Shown here piece by piece: positions 34,403 to 46,334 of a stretch of 64,000 nucleotides of DNA. The notes under the pieces were generated by a model. The model was not told the DNA's origin and ran no database searches. It saw only the letters and a list, made by a program, of their open reading frames with translations. Positions within the stretch are counted from its first letter, which is position 1. Each line of letters opens with the position of its first letter. The DNA is from Viscum album (lineage: Eukaryota; Streptophyta; Magnoliopsida; Santalales; Viscaceae). Position numbers and translations under genes: made by a program. The stretch spans positions 2,123,334,024-2,123,398,023 of the forward strand of contig OY728122.1 of the NCBI GenBank assembly GCA_963277665.1, read 5' to 3'.

Positions 34403-35390
34403 AAGTGGCGTCGTTAGGCTGCCGAATTTTTAAGGGATTCTTTCACCTTCCTCGTTTTCAAGTTCTATTTTCATTCAAGTCTTTAATGTTCCTTTTTGTT
34501 ATATTGGGGTATGATCTCTATATATATCATACTGGAATCTTATGTTCATATGATGAGGGACCCCATTTGATCTCTTCAATTCAGTATTTTGATGTTTTAA
34601 GTGGCGCCGTTAGGCTGCCGAATTTTTAAGTGGTTCTTCACCCTTCTCGTTTTGAAGTTCTACTTTCATGTCAATTATTTCAAGTTCCTTTTTGTTATAT
34701 TGGGGTATGATCTCTATATATATCATACTGGACTCTTATGTTCATATGATGAGAGACCCCATTTGATCTCTTCAATTCAGTATTTTGATGTTTTAAGTGG
34801 CGCTGTTAGGCTGCCGAATTTTTAAGTGGTTCTTCACCCTTCTCGTTTTGAAGTTCTACTTTCATGTCAATTCTTTCAAGTTATTTTTTGTTATGTTGGG
34901 GAATTATCTCTATATCTATAATACTGAACTCTTATGTTCACATGATGAGAGATCCTATTTGATCTTTTCAAATCATTGTTTGTTGAGGTTTAAGTAACGC
35001 CGTTAGGCTGCCGAATTTTTAAGTGGTTCTTCACCCTTCTCGTTTTGAAGTTCTACTTTCATGTCAATTCTTTCAAGTTCCTTTTTGTTATGTTGGGGAA
35101 TTATCTCTATATCTATCATACTGAACTCTTATGTTCACATGATGAGAGATCCTATTTGATCTTTTCAAATCATTGTTTTTTGAGGTTTAAGTAACGCCGT
35201 TAGGCTGCCGAACTTTCATAAGAGAAATCTAAATTTTTTTCTTCCTTCCATGTTTTCATTTCAAATGTTATGTCCTTGAAATCTCATTACCATGATCATG
35301 TATCCTTCTTATTCTGTCCATGTACTATTTTATGGGTCATTTATGAATGTTTGACCCATTTTACCTCTCTTTTAATGTCTTCTAAAACCT
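34403..35390 (+). repeat. Tandem repeat of ~196-197 bp inside the 3' LTR
   Basis: Copy of the array at 29131-30115, with five good units starting at 34403 and the same decayed sixth copy (near 35400). Copy number is the same in both LTRs, so the array was already present when the element inserted. Confidence 0.93.
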
Positions 35391-36249
35391 CGGAACATTG
35401 CCGTTATGCTGCAGAATTTCTGTCTCAAAATGTCTATCTCTTTTTCTAAAGTCCTTTTATTTTATTAAGTGAATACTCAAAGATCTTTCTTCTAAAGGGG
35501 TATTCACATATATACCAAAATGTTCTATTTTAAATTCTGGTATTTACATACATGAGACCCACCTTCCTTTTCTGTGGGTTTTAAAGTGACGTAAATATCA
35601 TGTCTTTAAAGCAGTTTTTAAAACGTTATGATTATGAAATGAAACCCATTTATTTTATGCTATGTGGGTTATTTATGAAATGTTTGATGATGATATATGT
35701 GGCTCACATGATAATAAAGTCAAATTTAAGGGTGCGCCCTGATAGCGCTCCAATGCATTGGGTAAAGACTTAATCTCTAGAGATGACCATTTTAACGACG
35801 CCTTGGTGAATAACCTTGGTAATTTTTAACGACACCTTGGGGATGGACCTTGGTGAAACGAAACGATTGTCAATATTAAATGTTGCAGCCACATCTTCAC
35901 GTTATGAAATAGTTTTATTTTTATTATGATATGCCTCATGATTTCATTTTCATGCATTAAAGTTCTTTTCATGACTTTATTGATGTATCTCAATTTCATA
36001 TGTAAAATGTTTCACTTGTTTCCCTTGATGGGCCTTATGCTCACCCTTCCTTTTGATGTATGTCCCCAGGTTATGAGATGCAGTAATGAGCCTAGGGTGA
36101 ACATGAGGAGAAGCCTTTCAAGTGTTTAAGAAGAATGTTTTTTTTGTTTCATGTTTTATGTTCCTTGTTTCCAAGACACTAAACCTTAAAGATCCTCAGT
36201 TCCATGTAATGGAATGAAAAGTTATGTTATAAAAAGACGGGATGCTATA

Positions 36250-36254
36250 TTAAA
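36250..36254. repeat. Target-site duplication TTAAA, right copy (element 2)
   Basis: Identical to 27364-27368, directly after the LTR end GATGCTATA. Confidence 0.93.
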
Positions 36255-38860
36255 CATGTACTCTTCCAAGTTCCTTGGATACTCCTCCAAAATCCATGTT
36301 TAATCTTATGAACTTGAACACTTCTCTTAAAAGATTACTATTAAACCTTCAAAAGGGATAAATGACTCTTAAAAATTTAGTAATTATCCAAATTATACTT
36401 TAGTTCATAATTTTAGACATCTCGTAAATTACTCAAGATTAACTATATTAATCTCATTGACTTTCTCAAATTCTGAGATAAACTCTGAAAATTAATCAAA
36501 ATGTATTTTTCACTTGTTATATTATCTTCTATAATTGGTACTCAATAATGGTATTTTTCAGCTTCCACCAAGAGTGTGACTCGTAAATATAGTTTTTTCT
36601 TCTCCCTTACTTGTGGAATACTCACCCTTCACTTGAAAATAGTATTATATAGTACAACTTCTCAATTATAATTACATGTCATTAATTTTGATAAAAATCT
36701 CACAAATACTCACATTTAAGAGATATTCCTTGAGCCTATCAATCCAGATACTGCAAGTAAAAGTAGCTCAACTTCTATTTTTCTAATTATGAAGGTAGTA
36801 ACTTTATCATCTATTCATAGTCTATCGATGCATATTTAAATATTATATGCATAAACTCATTCATAATTATTGAAAATAAATATAGTTCATCTATTGGTTA
36901 CCTCAATCACCCATTTTGGATTTCTTTTCAATACAAAAAAACGTCAGTTTTTTTCAATATCTAATCGTCTTCAATCTCTCACATATTGATAATATATTAC
37001 ATTTTTATCTAGGAGTATTCTCATTTCATCCATATTCTTTCAAAAAATTATTATTCTACCAATAATTTTGAAAATTTTAACTTGATCCTCTAATTGAGAG
37101 AAGGATGGACTCTCACATTTTCTTAGGAATGATACATTATCTAGTTAACTTAGAGTCTATATGTGATGGCCCTGTGTATAAAATAAGAGTGAATAAATAA
37201 GGAAATAAAATATATCTATAAATTGAACAATAAATTTTTTCCATTATTTATATATCATTATGGGGATGATAAAAACAAATTTATCCTAAAGTATAAACTA
37301 CCCTCATATTCAAGAAATTGATCAAAATAGTTCATGTGTTAAACATAATACTTACACTTTTTCTCAAATTTTCACCAACCAACACTATCCCTTTATAACC
37401 ATATCACATATAATCATTAAAAAGTGATACAACTCTTATTTCCATACTCAATTTTAGATTTTTATATGGATATCCAAAAATTATTTATTCTCACTATTCG
37501 GGATGTTTCGATAGCTCCACCTCATGTTTTCTCCCCTCAAGGGATGCACTCAATTCTTATTTATCATGATAGTCAAAAAACTCTCTAAAGTGCTCGTTAT
37601 ATTTCATCTAATAGTTAAATCCTTATCCATCACCTTTAATTACATACTTATTAGTAAAAACTAATATTAAATTAAGGAAGAAAGAGGAATCTCTTAAATT
37701 CTCATTTAAAACAACATGGATAAGAGTTTTCTCTCAACCAATACTTCTCTATCATTAACTTATTATTATGGGAATATTTTTAAAAGTTTTTCATCTTGAT
37801 ATGAGTCTTTATAGGTTTCATTATCATATTATTTCCATGAATTTATTTCATATATGGATATATCCTCTTTATATTCACAAAAATTGGTATTGAATTACCA
37901 AATGGTATCATTATTTTTATAATAAATTCTTCATAAGATGATGTAATGAAAATTCAATATTTTATTCCATATATATCTTTTTGGAATCCATCACACATAT
38001 TTAAATGAATCATTATGTTTTCACATTTATAAAAACCCTCATTGTCTTTTACTTATTTATGTGAAGTCACTTTCATTCCTTTATCACTAGCATTACTTTG
38101 AGAACTCTCTATTTGTTTATATATTTTCAATTGATCTTAACAAACTCTAAGGCATTATTTCATGACATTTTCATATTACTTTTTTCACATTACTTATTTT
38201 TAATATAATTGGAATAAAAATTCCCACTTTTAGCTTTTGAAATTAAATCCCTTTTACACCATAGGGTACCTGTCATGGTAAGCTCTTTATGCGTTCATTA
38301 ACCCTATAACCTTCTTATTCCCATTTTTCACATATTTACTATGATGAACCTAATCTATTTTGGGGTGAAATATTTGGTGAATTTAAAGTCACTTCATTCC
38401 TTTAGTGATAATAACTCCTCATCTTCTCACCATATCTCACCCCTAGTTTGTGATTTTTTTGAGGAAATTACATATTAAACTTCAAATAATATGCCCAATG
38501 TCTATACCTTCTACAAAACCTGAAAAAAGATCTAATAATTTATATTTAACCTTGATAAAAAATATATATATAAATTTTTTAGTATTTTCCATATTTAAAA
38601 TAATTATTATTTTTACAAGTAGGAAGTGTTCATTTTGAAATACTTCACTCTTCATCATCATAACTAATTTAGGAATAAAAAATTATTTTTACATAAGACA
38701 TAAAAAAATTCAACCAATTATTAGATACATGATGAGTCATATTATTAGTTATTTCTTATAAATCACTTTTTATTGTTGTTATATAACTTTTTATTTCTTA
38801 TTCCCCATTTTTTTTATTAACTTTTCTTAACTTATTTAACAAATTATGATTCTATTGTAT
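36255..38860. other. Degraded AT-rich DNA, probably old copia interior
   Basis: No frame above 62 codons. It lies downstream (minus strand) of the copia-type gag remnant at 38863-39640, so it is where that element's pol should be. I could not find a convincing integrase or reverse transcriptase motif. The sequence is too decayed or rearranged to annotate further. Confidence 0.4.
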
Positions 38861-38862
38861 TT

Positions 38863-39640
38863 TTAATTAGACAATTATTTTCAAATTTTATAATTCCATT
38901 GAAATTATAACACCTTGGTTGTTGTTATCACTTACCTTCACTCTTTACATTCATATTAATCATTGATAAATGAGAAAATGTGATATTATAACGTTCATTA
39001 TATCCATTACTAGTAGAATCACTTTATTCTACCACTTCTTTATCTCCAACTTTAACCTTTCTCATAGCCTCAAAATCCTACTCATCTTATTCTTTCTTCT
39101 TGAAAGCTGTAACCTTTTTCATTTCCAAAGAAATGAGAATAATTAATAATTTATCTATAGAAATTTATACTATATTTTATATTGTTGAAATAATTGGGTC
39201 AAACATATCCAATAAATTTCTCATTAACTTTTTCTAAATAATAGAGTCATCTGGCTTCTCACCAAATCCTCAAATGTTACTGACAATTTCATTAACAATA
39301 ATAAGGTTTTCCTAAATTTTTTCATCATCTTACATATTAATATCCTAAGATATAATTATTCGAACTTTTGATGTCTTTTCCCCATGACTTTTACACTGCC
39401 TATATAAAATTTCATTAATTATTACAAAATTTTCTAGGAAATTTGGAGTCTCGGGGAATTTTTGTAATCTATTTCTAAAAGATACACTAACATGGACTTT
39501 TTTTCTTTTGCATCTAATTTTATAATTTTTTTATTAGTAAATTAAAAGTAATAATTCTCATTAAAAGCTTTTGTGTCCTCTTAGACCTAATTCACTAATA
39601 CATCATTGAACATGGATTGGAATATAGCCTCTAGAATGCC
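38863..39640 (-). pseudogene. Degenerate Ty1/copia-type Gag (UBN2-like) with a decayed zinc knuckle
   Basis: No long frame exists, but one minus-strand phase across about 39120-39305 reads NEIVSNI-stop-GFGEKPDDSII-stop, then KKLMRNLLDMFDPIIST and SIDKLLIILISLEM. The order and spacing match copia Gag: an I(R)xxGExxxD motif, LMRxLxxxFxPxISxI, then S(I/V)DELxGxLxxxE (UBN2 family knowledge). Further along, 38863-38915 reads CYNFNGIIKFENNC, a CX2CX4HX4C knuckle in which the second Cys is Phe and the His is Lys. At least four stops interrupt the capsid part. A primer-like site at 39656-39664 lies upstream. The element probably belongs to a SIRE/Maximus-like lineage; lineage assignment is tentative. 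Confidence 0.65.
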
Positions 39641-39655
39641 TTCATGTATGTCATT

Positions 39656-39664
39656 GGATACCAA
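39656..39664 (-). other. Primer-site-like sequence of the old copia-type element
   Basis: Minus strand TTGGTATCC directly after the LTR-like repeat end. The equivalent place in the second copy (58411-58419) reads TTGGTAGCC, and similarity continues for about 40 bases beyond it. It resembles the initiator-Met primer site TGGTATCAGAGC only in its first seven bases. Confidence 0.45.
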
Positions 39665-39790
39665 CTAGCTCTGAGGATCTATAATGGTAAAATAGGGAGA
39701 ATATACCCCCATTAAAAGAGTGTATAATAGTGATGATATAAAAAAGGAAAAAGTATAAATAGTAATATAATGGTAGTACTGGAACGAAAA
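39665..39790 (-). repeat. LTR-like repeat, copy 1, part before the insertion of element 3
   Basis: CCAACTAG, then GGAGAATATACCCCC and TAATATAATGG, align with 58420-58530. The alignment stops at the boundary of element 3 and resumes at 51056, showing that element 3 landed inside this repeat. Confidence 0.65.
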
Positions 39791-42700
39791 TCTAGCGGCC
39801 TTAACCTTTTACATATAACATTGCCTGATTTTAAGCAAAATTATATATTAGAGTACAAGCCAAGGGTCGTAAAGTCCAGTGTCTTGGAAGATAAGGTACC
39901 TAATAAAACATTATAAAAAACACTTTTTATTTAAAATCCAGAATTATCACATATCTTCCATTATGATCATACATATGTATAGGATAACCTAGGGATAACA
40001 TGAACAAAGCAATGAGCTAAATGCCCAGCAAGGGAATAATGATAAGAACAAAGAATTAACACATGGGATAGAAGGCAATGCATGATGATATAAAAAGGAA
40101 TATAACATATCATAACATATAAACGTGGTATCATTTAAATATTGAATTATAGAAATGTGGAAGAAACATAAAACATGAATTTAGTATGAGTCAAGGCTAA
40201 CTGCCAAGGCCTTTTCCCACACTAGCACTGGCCAAGGCTTACCGCCAAAACTATTGCACATAGTAGAACAAGCCAAGGCTAACCGCCAAGACCATCTCAC
40301 ATAATGTCTCTTGAGACTCAACATTAGCTGATGCATTGGAGAATTATCTGGTTGAACTCGTATTACATTTCATGAATATTTTTTTCACATAAAAAATCAT
40401 AGATAAGTTATCATACATAAATAAAACGGTTACCCATGGAAATTATTGGGTATCACAATCATGACATAATGCATAACCGATGGGTGTATCACGAAAGTTT
40501 CCATGAAAGAAAGGAATTAAAACATACATAGATTTTCATAAGTAAAAATAGGCATATATAATTATATGTGATGTCAAACATAGGTGACAACATTTAAGAT
40601 TTGTATTTGAGAAATTTTAGCATTTAAAACATTTTTGTGTAGTTTTATGAAAAATACTATAGATCTTTCAAAATAGAAAAGGGAAAAATATTATATATAA
40701 AACCAATTTTGAACCAATAATTATTTCATAATAAAGACACTGATTTTATAAATTCAATGGTGTATTAAAACATATGATAGGGTTTTCTTTAAATTGGTTA
40801 AAAATATGGGAAGTTCCCTTAAAATGAGTTTTCTTATTGGGAAATATCGATGTGGGATTCACTGAAGAGAATTTTTATCCCCAAAATATAATGAGGGTTG
40901 GATCTTGAAACTTGATTTTGGATCATATATACATAATTCAAAAATTGTACATTAAAATAAAATAGAACTTTATTTGGGTGAAACGAAATGTAGAGTAACC
41001 CGGAGGAATAAATGCAGTTTGGGTAGAATTGATTACGGATTATCGGCATGGTATTGGGTGTACTTAAGAGGTATTAATGTGAGATAAAGTGGTTTCTAAT
41101 CACTTATAAATCATGATTTCAGTATGGGGTAGGTGCAAAATCATACCCTATCATTAGGGATTACACATAAAATTGCATACCATAGAAGTCATTCTTGAAT
41201 AAAAGTGAAATGGAGAGGATCCCTTACCTTAAGTCCGATGGTGATATTTTCATGAACTTAATAACCTAAAAATAAAAATAGATTAATTAATTAATAATTA
41301 AATAACTCATTGTATCTGTTAAATATTTAATATAAACTTTTTATGTTCATTTATAAGCATTTTCATTGGTTAGGTAGCTCAATTTCATTGTTTAGGTCTG
41401 TTTGCTTCTTGGTTTTAATGATCAGTTCGTGCTCAAATAAACATGTATGATGGTGGTGGCTTCCCAGAATTGAATTTATATTTTACTATTAAACATCTAG
41501 AATTTTATTTGGTTGAAAACCTAATTTTGATACTTAAAGTGAAGTGGAATCATTATATAAAACTTTTGTGACATCCTTTTAGGTTAATTGGTAGTTTTAT
41601 TACCATAAAGAAAACATTTTGTTTTATAAAACAAAACCATATGTAAAAAAATATTTATAAAACCATATATGAGTAATAATAAAAATATTATGTTCTGGTT
41701 TAACCATAAAAATGGTTTCTTGACCATAATTGAAGACAGTAATGGAAGTTGATAACTCGTCATCCTTGATTGTGCTAAATTAACAAATCTCAAACGGGTT
41801 TTTCATTTATTTCAAATAAAATATGGGGAACAGATAGAAGACAATAAATTATCCCATTACAAAAATAGAATTACTATAAATGTATGTTACTAGATTTATC
41901 GTACCATTTGGGTGAAGGGAGGTAAGGAAAGAAACAAGAAAAGAAAATAACTTACAATAAATCAAAGAATTGGAATGAAGAGTTTACCTCTTGGGTTTAC
42001 CTCCTTTGAGAGCCTCTTAAGGGGAGAGGATTTGGTATATTCAAGAGAATATGTGATTTTGGAGGTGGGGAAGGATATTGGGAAGATTTTTAGGCAGACT
42101 ATTGGAAAGTCACAATTCTTGAGAGGAGTTAAGAGAATAGGTAAGGCTGGGTGGTATTTGTAGTGAAGGGGAGGAGTTTTTTCATAATATTATAGTCATT
42201 AAATTATTATTTATTCACAAGACAAGAAATAATGAGTATTAGAGGGCCTAGAATAGTAATATTTTCATGTGAATTCGAGATTTGGGTTCTTATATCACTT
42301 ATGATGTCTGGAATAGTGGATTTAAATTATAATGTATTTATAAGATAAATTAATATATTTTATTATTCACCAAAAATTCAAGTATTTCAGAAAAATCACA
42401 AAAATTCACGCAAACCATTTTTTGATGTGTAGAATACAAAAATTAAATCCATTTTTAAAAAATAATATTCCAATTAGGATTAATTTAATATTTAATTAAA
42501 ATATTAATATATACCAAAAATAACAATTTTAAAACATTTATTTTCTGATTCCATGATATAGGTATATTGCACTCCCACTTGAATCTTATTTATATATTGT
42601 AATAGGTAATATTACTATTCATTAAGGTATTTTTATATTCATAGGGGTGACATTAAAATTCATAAGGGTATGTTACTATCTACCTAAAATTATGTTGGTC

Positions 42701-42885
42701 ATATTAGACTCCAAATAACTTACTGATTGCAACTGTGTATGTGAGATTTCTGAAATTCAAATCACAGAAGTGACAAACTTATGTTTTAGGACGCATAGTA
42801 CATAGTAGTTCATTTTTTTGTTGTTTAATGTGATTATATGACATATTTATAACAATTAAATTTCTATTGATAAAACATTGGATCA
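39791..42885 (-). repeat. Element 3 left LTR (3' LTR)
   Basis: Diverged direct copy of 47970-51055. On the minus strand it starts TGATCCAATGTTTTATC at 42885. Matches include CCTTTTACATATA, GGATCCCTTACCTTAAGTC and ACTCCCACTTGAATCTTATTTATAT in the same order. The outer end (39791) is placed by alignment and may be off by a few bases. Confidence 0.85.
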
Positions 42886-42904
42886 TTAAATTCTTCCCCC
42901 CTTA
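42886..42904 (-). other. Polypurine tract of element 3
   Basis: Minus strand ATAAGGGGGGAAGAATTTAA-type sequence just upstream of the 3' LTR; the G-run with flanking A and G is intact. Confidence 0.82.
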
Positions 42905-42943
42905 TGAAATTTCTCCCTCAAAATTTCGTTTTACATTCTAATC

Positions 42944-44479
42944 CATAAACAACTATGGGTAATTTTCCTTCATTTCCTCATCGAGTTCCCATGTTTCCTA
43001 TTAGTACTTATGGTTCCTCTATATTAATTTTACTAGGTGATTAGTCTTGTTATGTAGAACATTATCTCAATGGTCCAAGATATTCACCGGATGCTCCTCG
43101 TAAGAAATATCATCCTCCAACTATACCACCTCTGAAGAGAGTACATGTGAAGGATATGATATGTACTTCCTTAAGAGGTATACATGTAAGACTTCATGTA
43201 CCATGTCCATGGTAGGCAGATGTTCTAGTCGATAGGCCACAGCCCCAACACGATCAAGAATCTGAATGGGGCCGATGTACCTAGGACACAACTTCCCATT
43301 ATTTCCAAACCTCATAACCTTCTTCCATGGAGACTTGTGTAGAAATACCATGTCTCCAACTTTTAAATCATGGTCTCGTTGATGACTTTCTACATAACTC
43401 TTCTATTGACTTCGGGTTTCCTTGATATGATGCTGAATGGAATTCACATTCTCCACCATTTCTTCAACCATTTTAGGTCTTAGCTGCTTATTCTCACTGA
43501 CTTCATCCCAACACACTAGTGTTCTGCGCCTTTTCCCATAAAGGGCTTTGTGTGGATACATTTTCATGATCAAGTGGAAACTATTGTTGTAGGAGAATTA
43601 AACTAGAGGAAGATATTGGTCTCATTCTTCTTTGAAGTCCACAGAACATGCTCTCAACATATAATCTAGTGTCTAAATAGTTCACTCAGATTTTCCATTA
43701 GTTTGGTGATGATAGGTCGTATTGAAGTTAAGTTCAGTGCTTAGATAATTTTTGATACTTTTCCAGAACATCGAGGTGAATCTCATATCCAGATTAGATA
43801 CGATTTATAGTGGTACTCAATGCAACCTTACCACTTATTTTATGTAAATATATGCATGTTGATCAAATGAGAAGTCCTCTCGAATTGCGATAAAGTGATT
43901 TGTCTTCATAAAATTATACAAAACTACCCATATAGCATTGTTTCCTCTCGATGTCCTTGGAAGTCCAGTGGCAATGCCTATTGTAATTTTCTCCCACATC
44001 CATGCTTGTATGGGTAGTGGATGCATAATACTATTAGAAATTTCCCTATCATCCTTCACTTGCAGACATATCAGTCACTTCAATGTAAATTTAGAAATAT
44101 CCCTTTTTACATTTTCCCACCAAAATTTTTCTCGGAGATCTCGATAATCTTTGTTCTCCCTGGGTGAATAGAGATGGAAGATCTATGTGAGTTATTAAAA
44201 AGATTCTTATTTATCTTTATATTGGATGGTACACATAATCATGACACAAATCTTACAACTCCTTCCTCGTCAATAATGAACTCTAAGGATTTCCTATTTC
44301 TAATAGCTTCCACCCTTTTCAGAATTTCCACACCTTTTCATTGAGCATCCTTTATTTTATCCATGAGGGATGGTTGAGAAATAATTTGAGAAAGGATTGA
44401 CGACTTTTCTACATTAAGGATTCCCATGTCCATTCTCTGTAAATCTATGAATATTGGAACCTTTTCAATTCTCTTCATT
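42944..44479 (-). pseudogene. Integrase domain of element 3 (catalytic residues lost)
   Basis: The core is recognisable from WEKIT, TGLPRTSRGNNAIWVV and HFIAIREDFSFDQHA. The first catalytic Asp (normally in MDF) is Gly here (ITIGIATG). The second (normally SDRDPRF) is Asn (SNLDMRF). The Glu is kept (NGKSE followed by a stop). The C-terminal GPY/F-type module at 43121-43351 is open for 76 codons and reads LCPRYIGPIQILDRVGAVAYR, then HEVLHVYLLRKYISYPSHVL. The chromodomain-like tail (ETWELDEEMKENYP) ends near 42944 with stops. Many stops and shifts make this copy inactive. Confidence 0.88.
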
Positions 44480-44960
44480 GATAAATTATAGGATGCTTTC
44501 TACTTATAGCATCTGCCACCTTATTTTCCATTCTGGGGTGGTAGTAGATTGAGCAGTCATCAACCTTGATGAGATCTTCCCATATTAATTGGTTTATATT
44601 ATTCTATTTTTGTGTGAATAAATATTTGAGACTGTTGTGATCAGTTTATATCTCACACTTCCCCCCAAAGAGATAATGTTACCCGATTTTCAATGCAAAG
44701 ATCACAGCCTCCTACTCCAGATCATGTGTGAGATAGTTTTTCTCTAATATTTTCTACTAGCATGAGGTGTAGACTATAACTTTATCATTTTTCATTATCA
44801 CATAGCCTAATCCATTGTTTTAAGCATCACTATACATAATGAAGAGTTCTCTACTTGTTGGGAGTGTGAGTACTGGCACAATGATAATCCTCTTTTTTAA
44901 CTCCTTGAAATAGTCTTCACATTCCTGAGTCCAGAAAAAATTTACTACCTTCCATTTTTT
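44480..44960 (-). pseudogene. RNase H domain of element 3 (fragmentary)
   Basis: Between reverse transcriptase and integrase the minus strand holds fragments of an RNase H: SRELFIMYSDA near 44850, an LG-V-MKNDKVIVY segment near 44790 and an end motif near 44500. No stretch is open for more than about 50 codons. Identification rests on position and these fragments. Confidence 0.6.
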
Positions 44961-44964
44961 CTTG

Positions 44965-45926
44965 GTAATTGGGTTTTACAACCATGAAAAGTTCTTCACA
45001 ATCCATTGATAATATATAGATAGATCCAAAAAGTTTCATATCTCTATTATAGATGTTGTCATGGGCCACTCTTCAATAGAACTTGTCTTTGAAGGGTCCA
45101 CATATATCCATTTACTGGTGATAATATGCCCCAAGAATGATACCTCCTCTATCCTGAACTCACATATATTGAAATTTGCGTACAAATTTTCCCTTCGAAA
45201 AGTCTTTAACATGGTATTCAAATTCTCCTCAAGTTCCTCCTTGCTCTTCAATTATATCAGAATATTATCAATAAAAACTAACACAAATTTGTCGAGGTAA
45301 TCTCTAAATACACTATTCATTAAATACATGAAAATTTATTGATCTTTAGTGCGTTTTAAGGGAATCACTATGAAATCATAGTGCCCATACCATATTCAAA
45401 TGGTATTCTTGGGAATATCTTCCTTCCTCGCCCTTAATTAGTGATATCCTAACTGAAGGTCCACCTTAGAGAAATAACAGGCCCCACAAAGCTAATCGAA
45501 CAACTCATCTATACAAGGAAGGGGATACTTATTCTTTATAGTGATTTTATTGGGATCACTATAATTAATTTTGAGGTGCATTGATCCAACCTTCTTCCTA
45601 AGGAAGAGGACTGGCTCACCCCATGGTGAAGCACTATGGCATATAAAACCCTTCTTCAGATTCACCTATAACTGCTTCTTCAGATCTTCTAGCTCTATAG
45701 TGTCCATTATATTATGTGTATTTGATATAGGCATAGATCCAAGAATAATTTCAATTTATAACTCAACCTCTCGGTCAGGAGGAGGACCATACAACTCTTC
45801 AGGTAATACATTAGTGTACCCCCTCATGATGGGCATGTCTTCAATCATGATTCTCTCCTTTGTCTCAATAATTTGGGATAGATATTCTTTCTCATAAGGA
45901 AGAAATATCCACACTTGATATGATGA
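44965..45926 (-). pseudogene. Reverse transcriptase domain of element 3 (catalytic box mutated)
   Basis: Readable motifs on the minus strand include [40 protein letters not shown] and LDKFVLVFIDNILI, then VSFLGHIITSKWIYVDPSK. The YVDD-type box is FIDN, so the second catalytic Asp is Asn (GAT to AAT). A stop follows directly (ILI then TAA/TAG) and others are scattered. The plus-strand 108-codon frame at 45571-45897 is the antisense of this domain and not a gene. Confidence 0.85.
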
Positions 45927-46334
45927 TTATAAAAGAAATTCATCTTCCTCCTTCCACTTGTAACGAATTGGAGGATTCTTTAGGATATGAGGATTGATCT
46001 CCCTTTCCTGATATTTTATGTTGTCTTTGTATAAATATAGCCAATTCATGCCTAGAATAGTGATTAAATCCACTAAAGGAAGTATGAAAAGATTTTTAGG
46101 GAGGTTTAGTCCACAGAAATTAATCGGGGAGGAGTTATAAACCATAGACGTAACAATTTCCCCATTTTCTATTCTCACAGATAACTTGTCCTCCAAATTT
46201 TGAGGTGGCGTTAGAATAGTTCTATTAAAATTGAAAGATATGAATGAATACATAGAACCAGATTCAAATTTTATGTTTTCAATTATTGAATGAATAACTA
46301 GTGTACCTGTCACCACATCGTTTTCTACCTCCAC
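45927..46334 (-). pseudogene. Aspartic protease domain of element 3 (active-site Asp replaced)
   Basis: An open frame of 135 codons, the longest in element 3. It reads DVVTGTLVIHS, then ENIKFESGSMYSFIS, where gypsy proteases have LFDSGATHSFIS. The catalytic Asp codon is GAA (Glu), and Ala/Thr positions have changed too. Later motifs fit the family: LPKNLFILPLVDL and ILGMNWL. An open frame alone does not mean activity; with Glu in the active site it should be dead. Confidence 0.85.

Larger units (their letters stand above)
27369..36249 (+). mobile_element. Element 2: young non-autonomous gypsy-type LTR element
   Basis: An 8.88-kb element with LTRs of 3610 and 3609 bp, a perfect TTAAA duplication, a good initiator-Met primer site and an intact polypurine tract, but an interior of only 1662 bp. 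The interior encodes no protease, reverse transcriptase or integrase, only a 59-residue Gag start. In the stretches I compared, the two LTRs differ at only about 1% of sites, so this is the most recent insertion in the window and must have been moved by enzymes supplied elsewhere. The long LTRs with a short non-coding interior fit the large retrotransposon derivative (LARD-type) class. TGTAACGACCC at the LTR start and the interior's ending GGACGCAATTTC tie it to the same gypsy group as element 1. Confidence 0.95.
32641..36249 (+). repeat. Element 2 3' LTR
   Basis: Nearly identical to 27369-30978, with the same ORF, TATA box (34082-34091), tandem array and palindrome (35750-35761). Confidence 0.95.

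Noticed and set aside
45571..45897. 108-codon plus-strand frame, the longest plus-strand frame in the element 3 region
   Set aside because: It is exactly antisense to the reverse transcriptase domain of element 3, whose motifs are readable on the minus strand.
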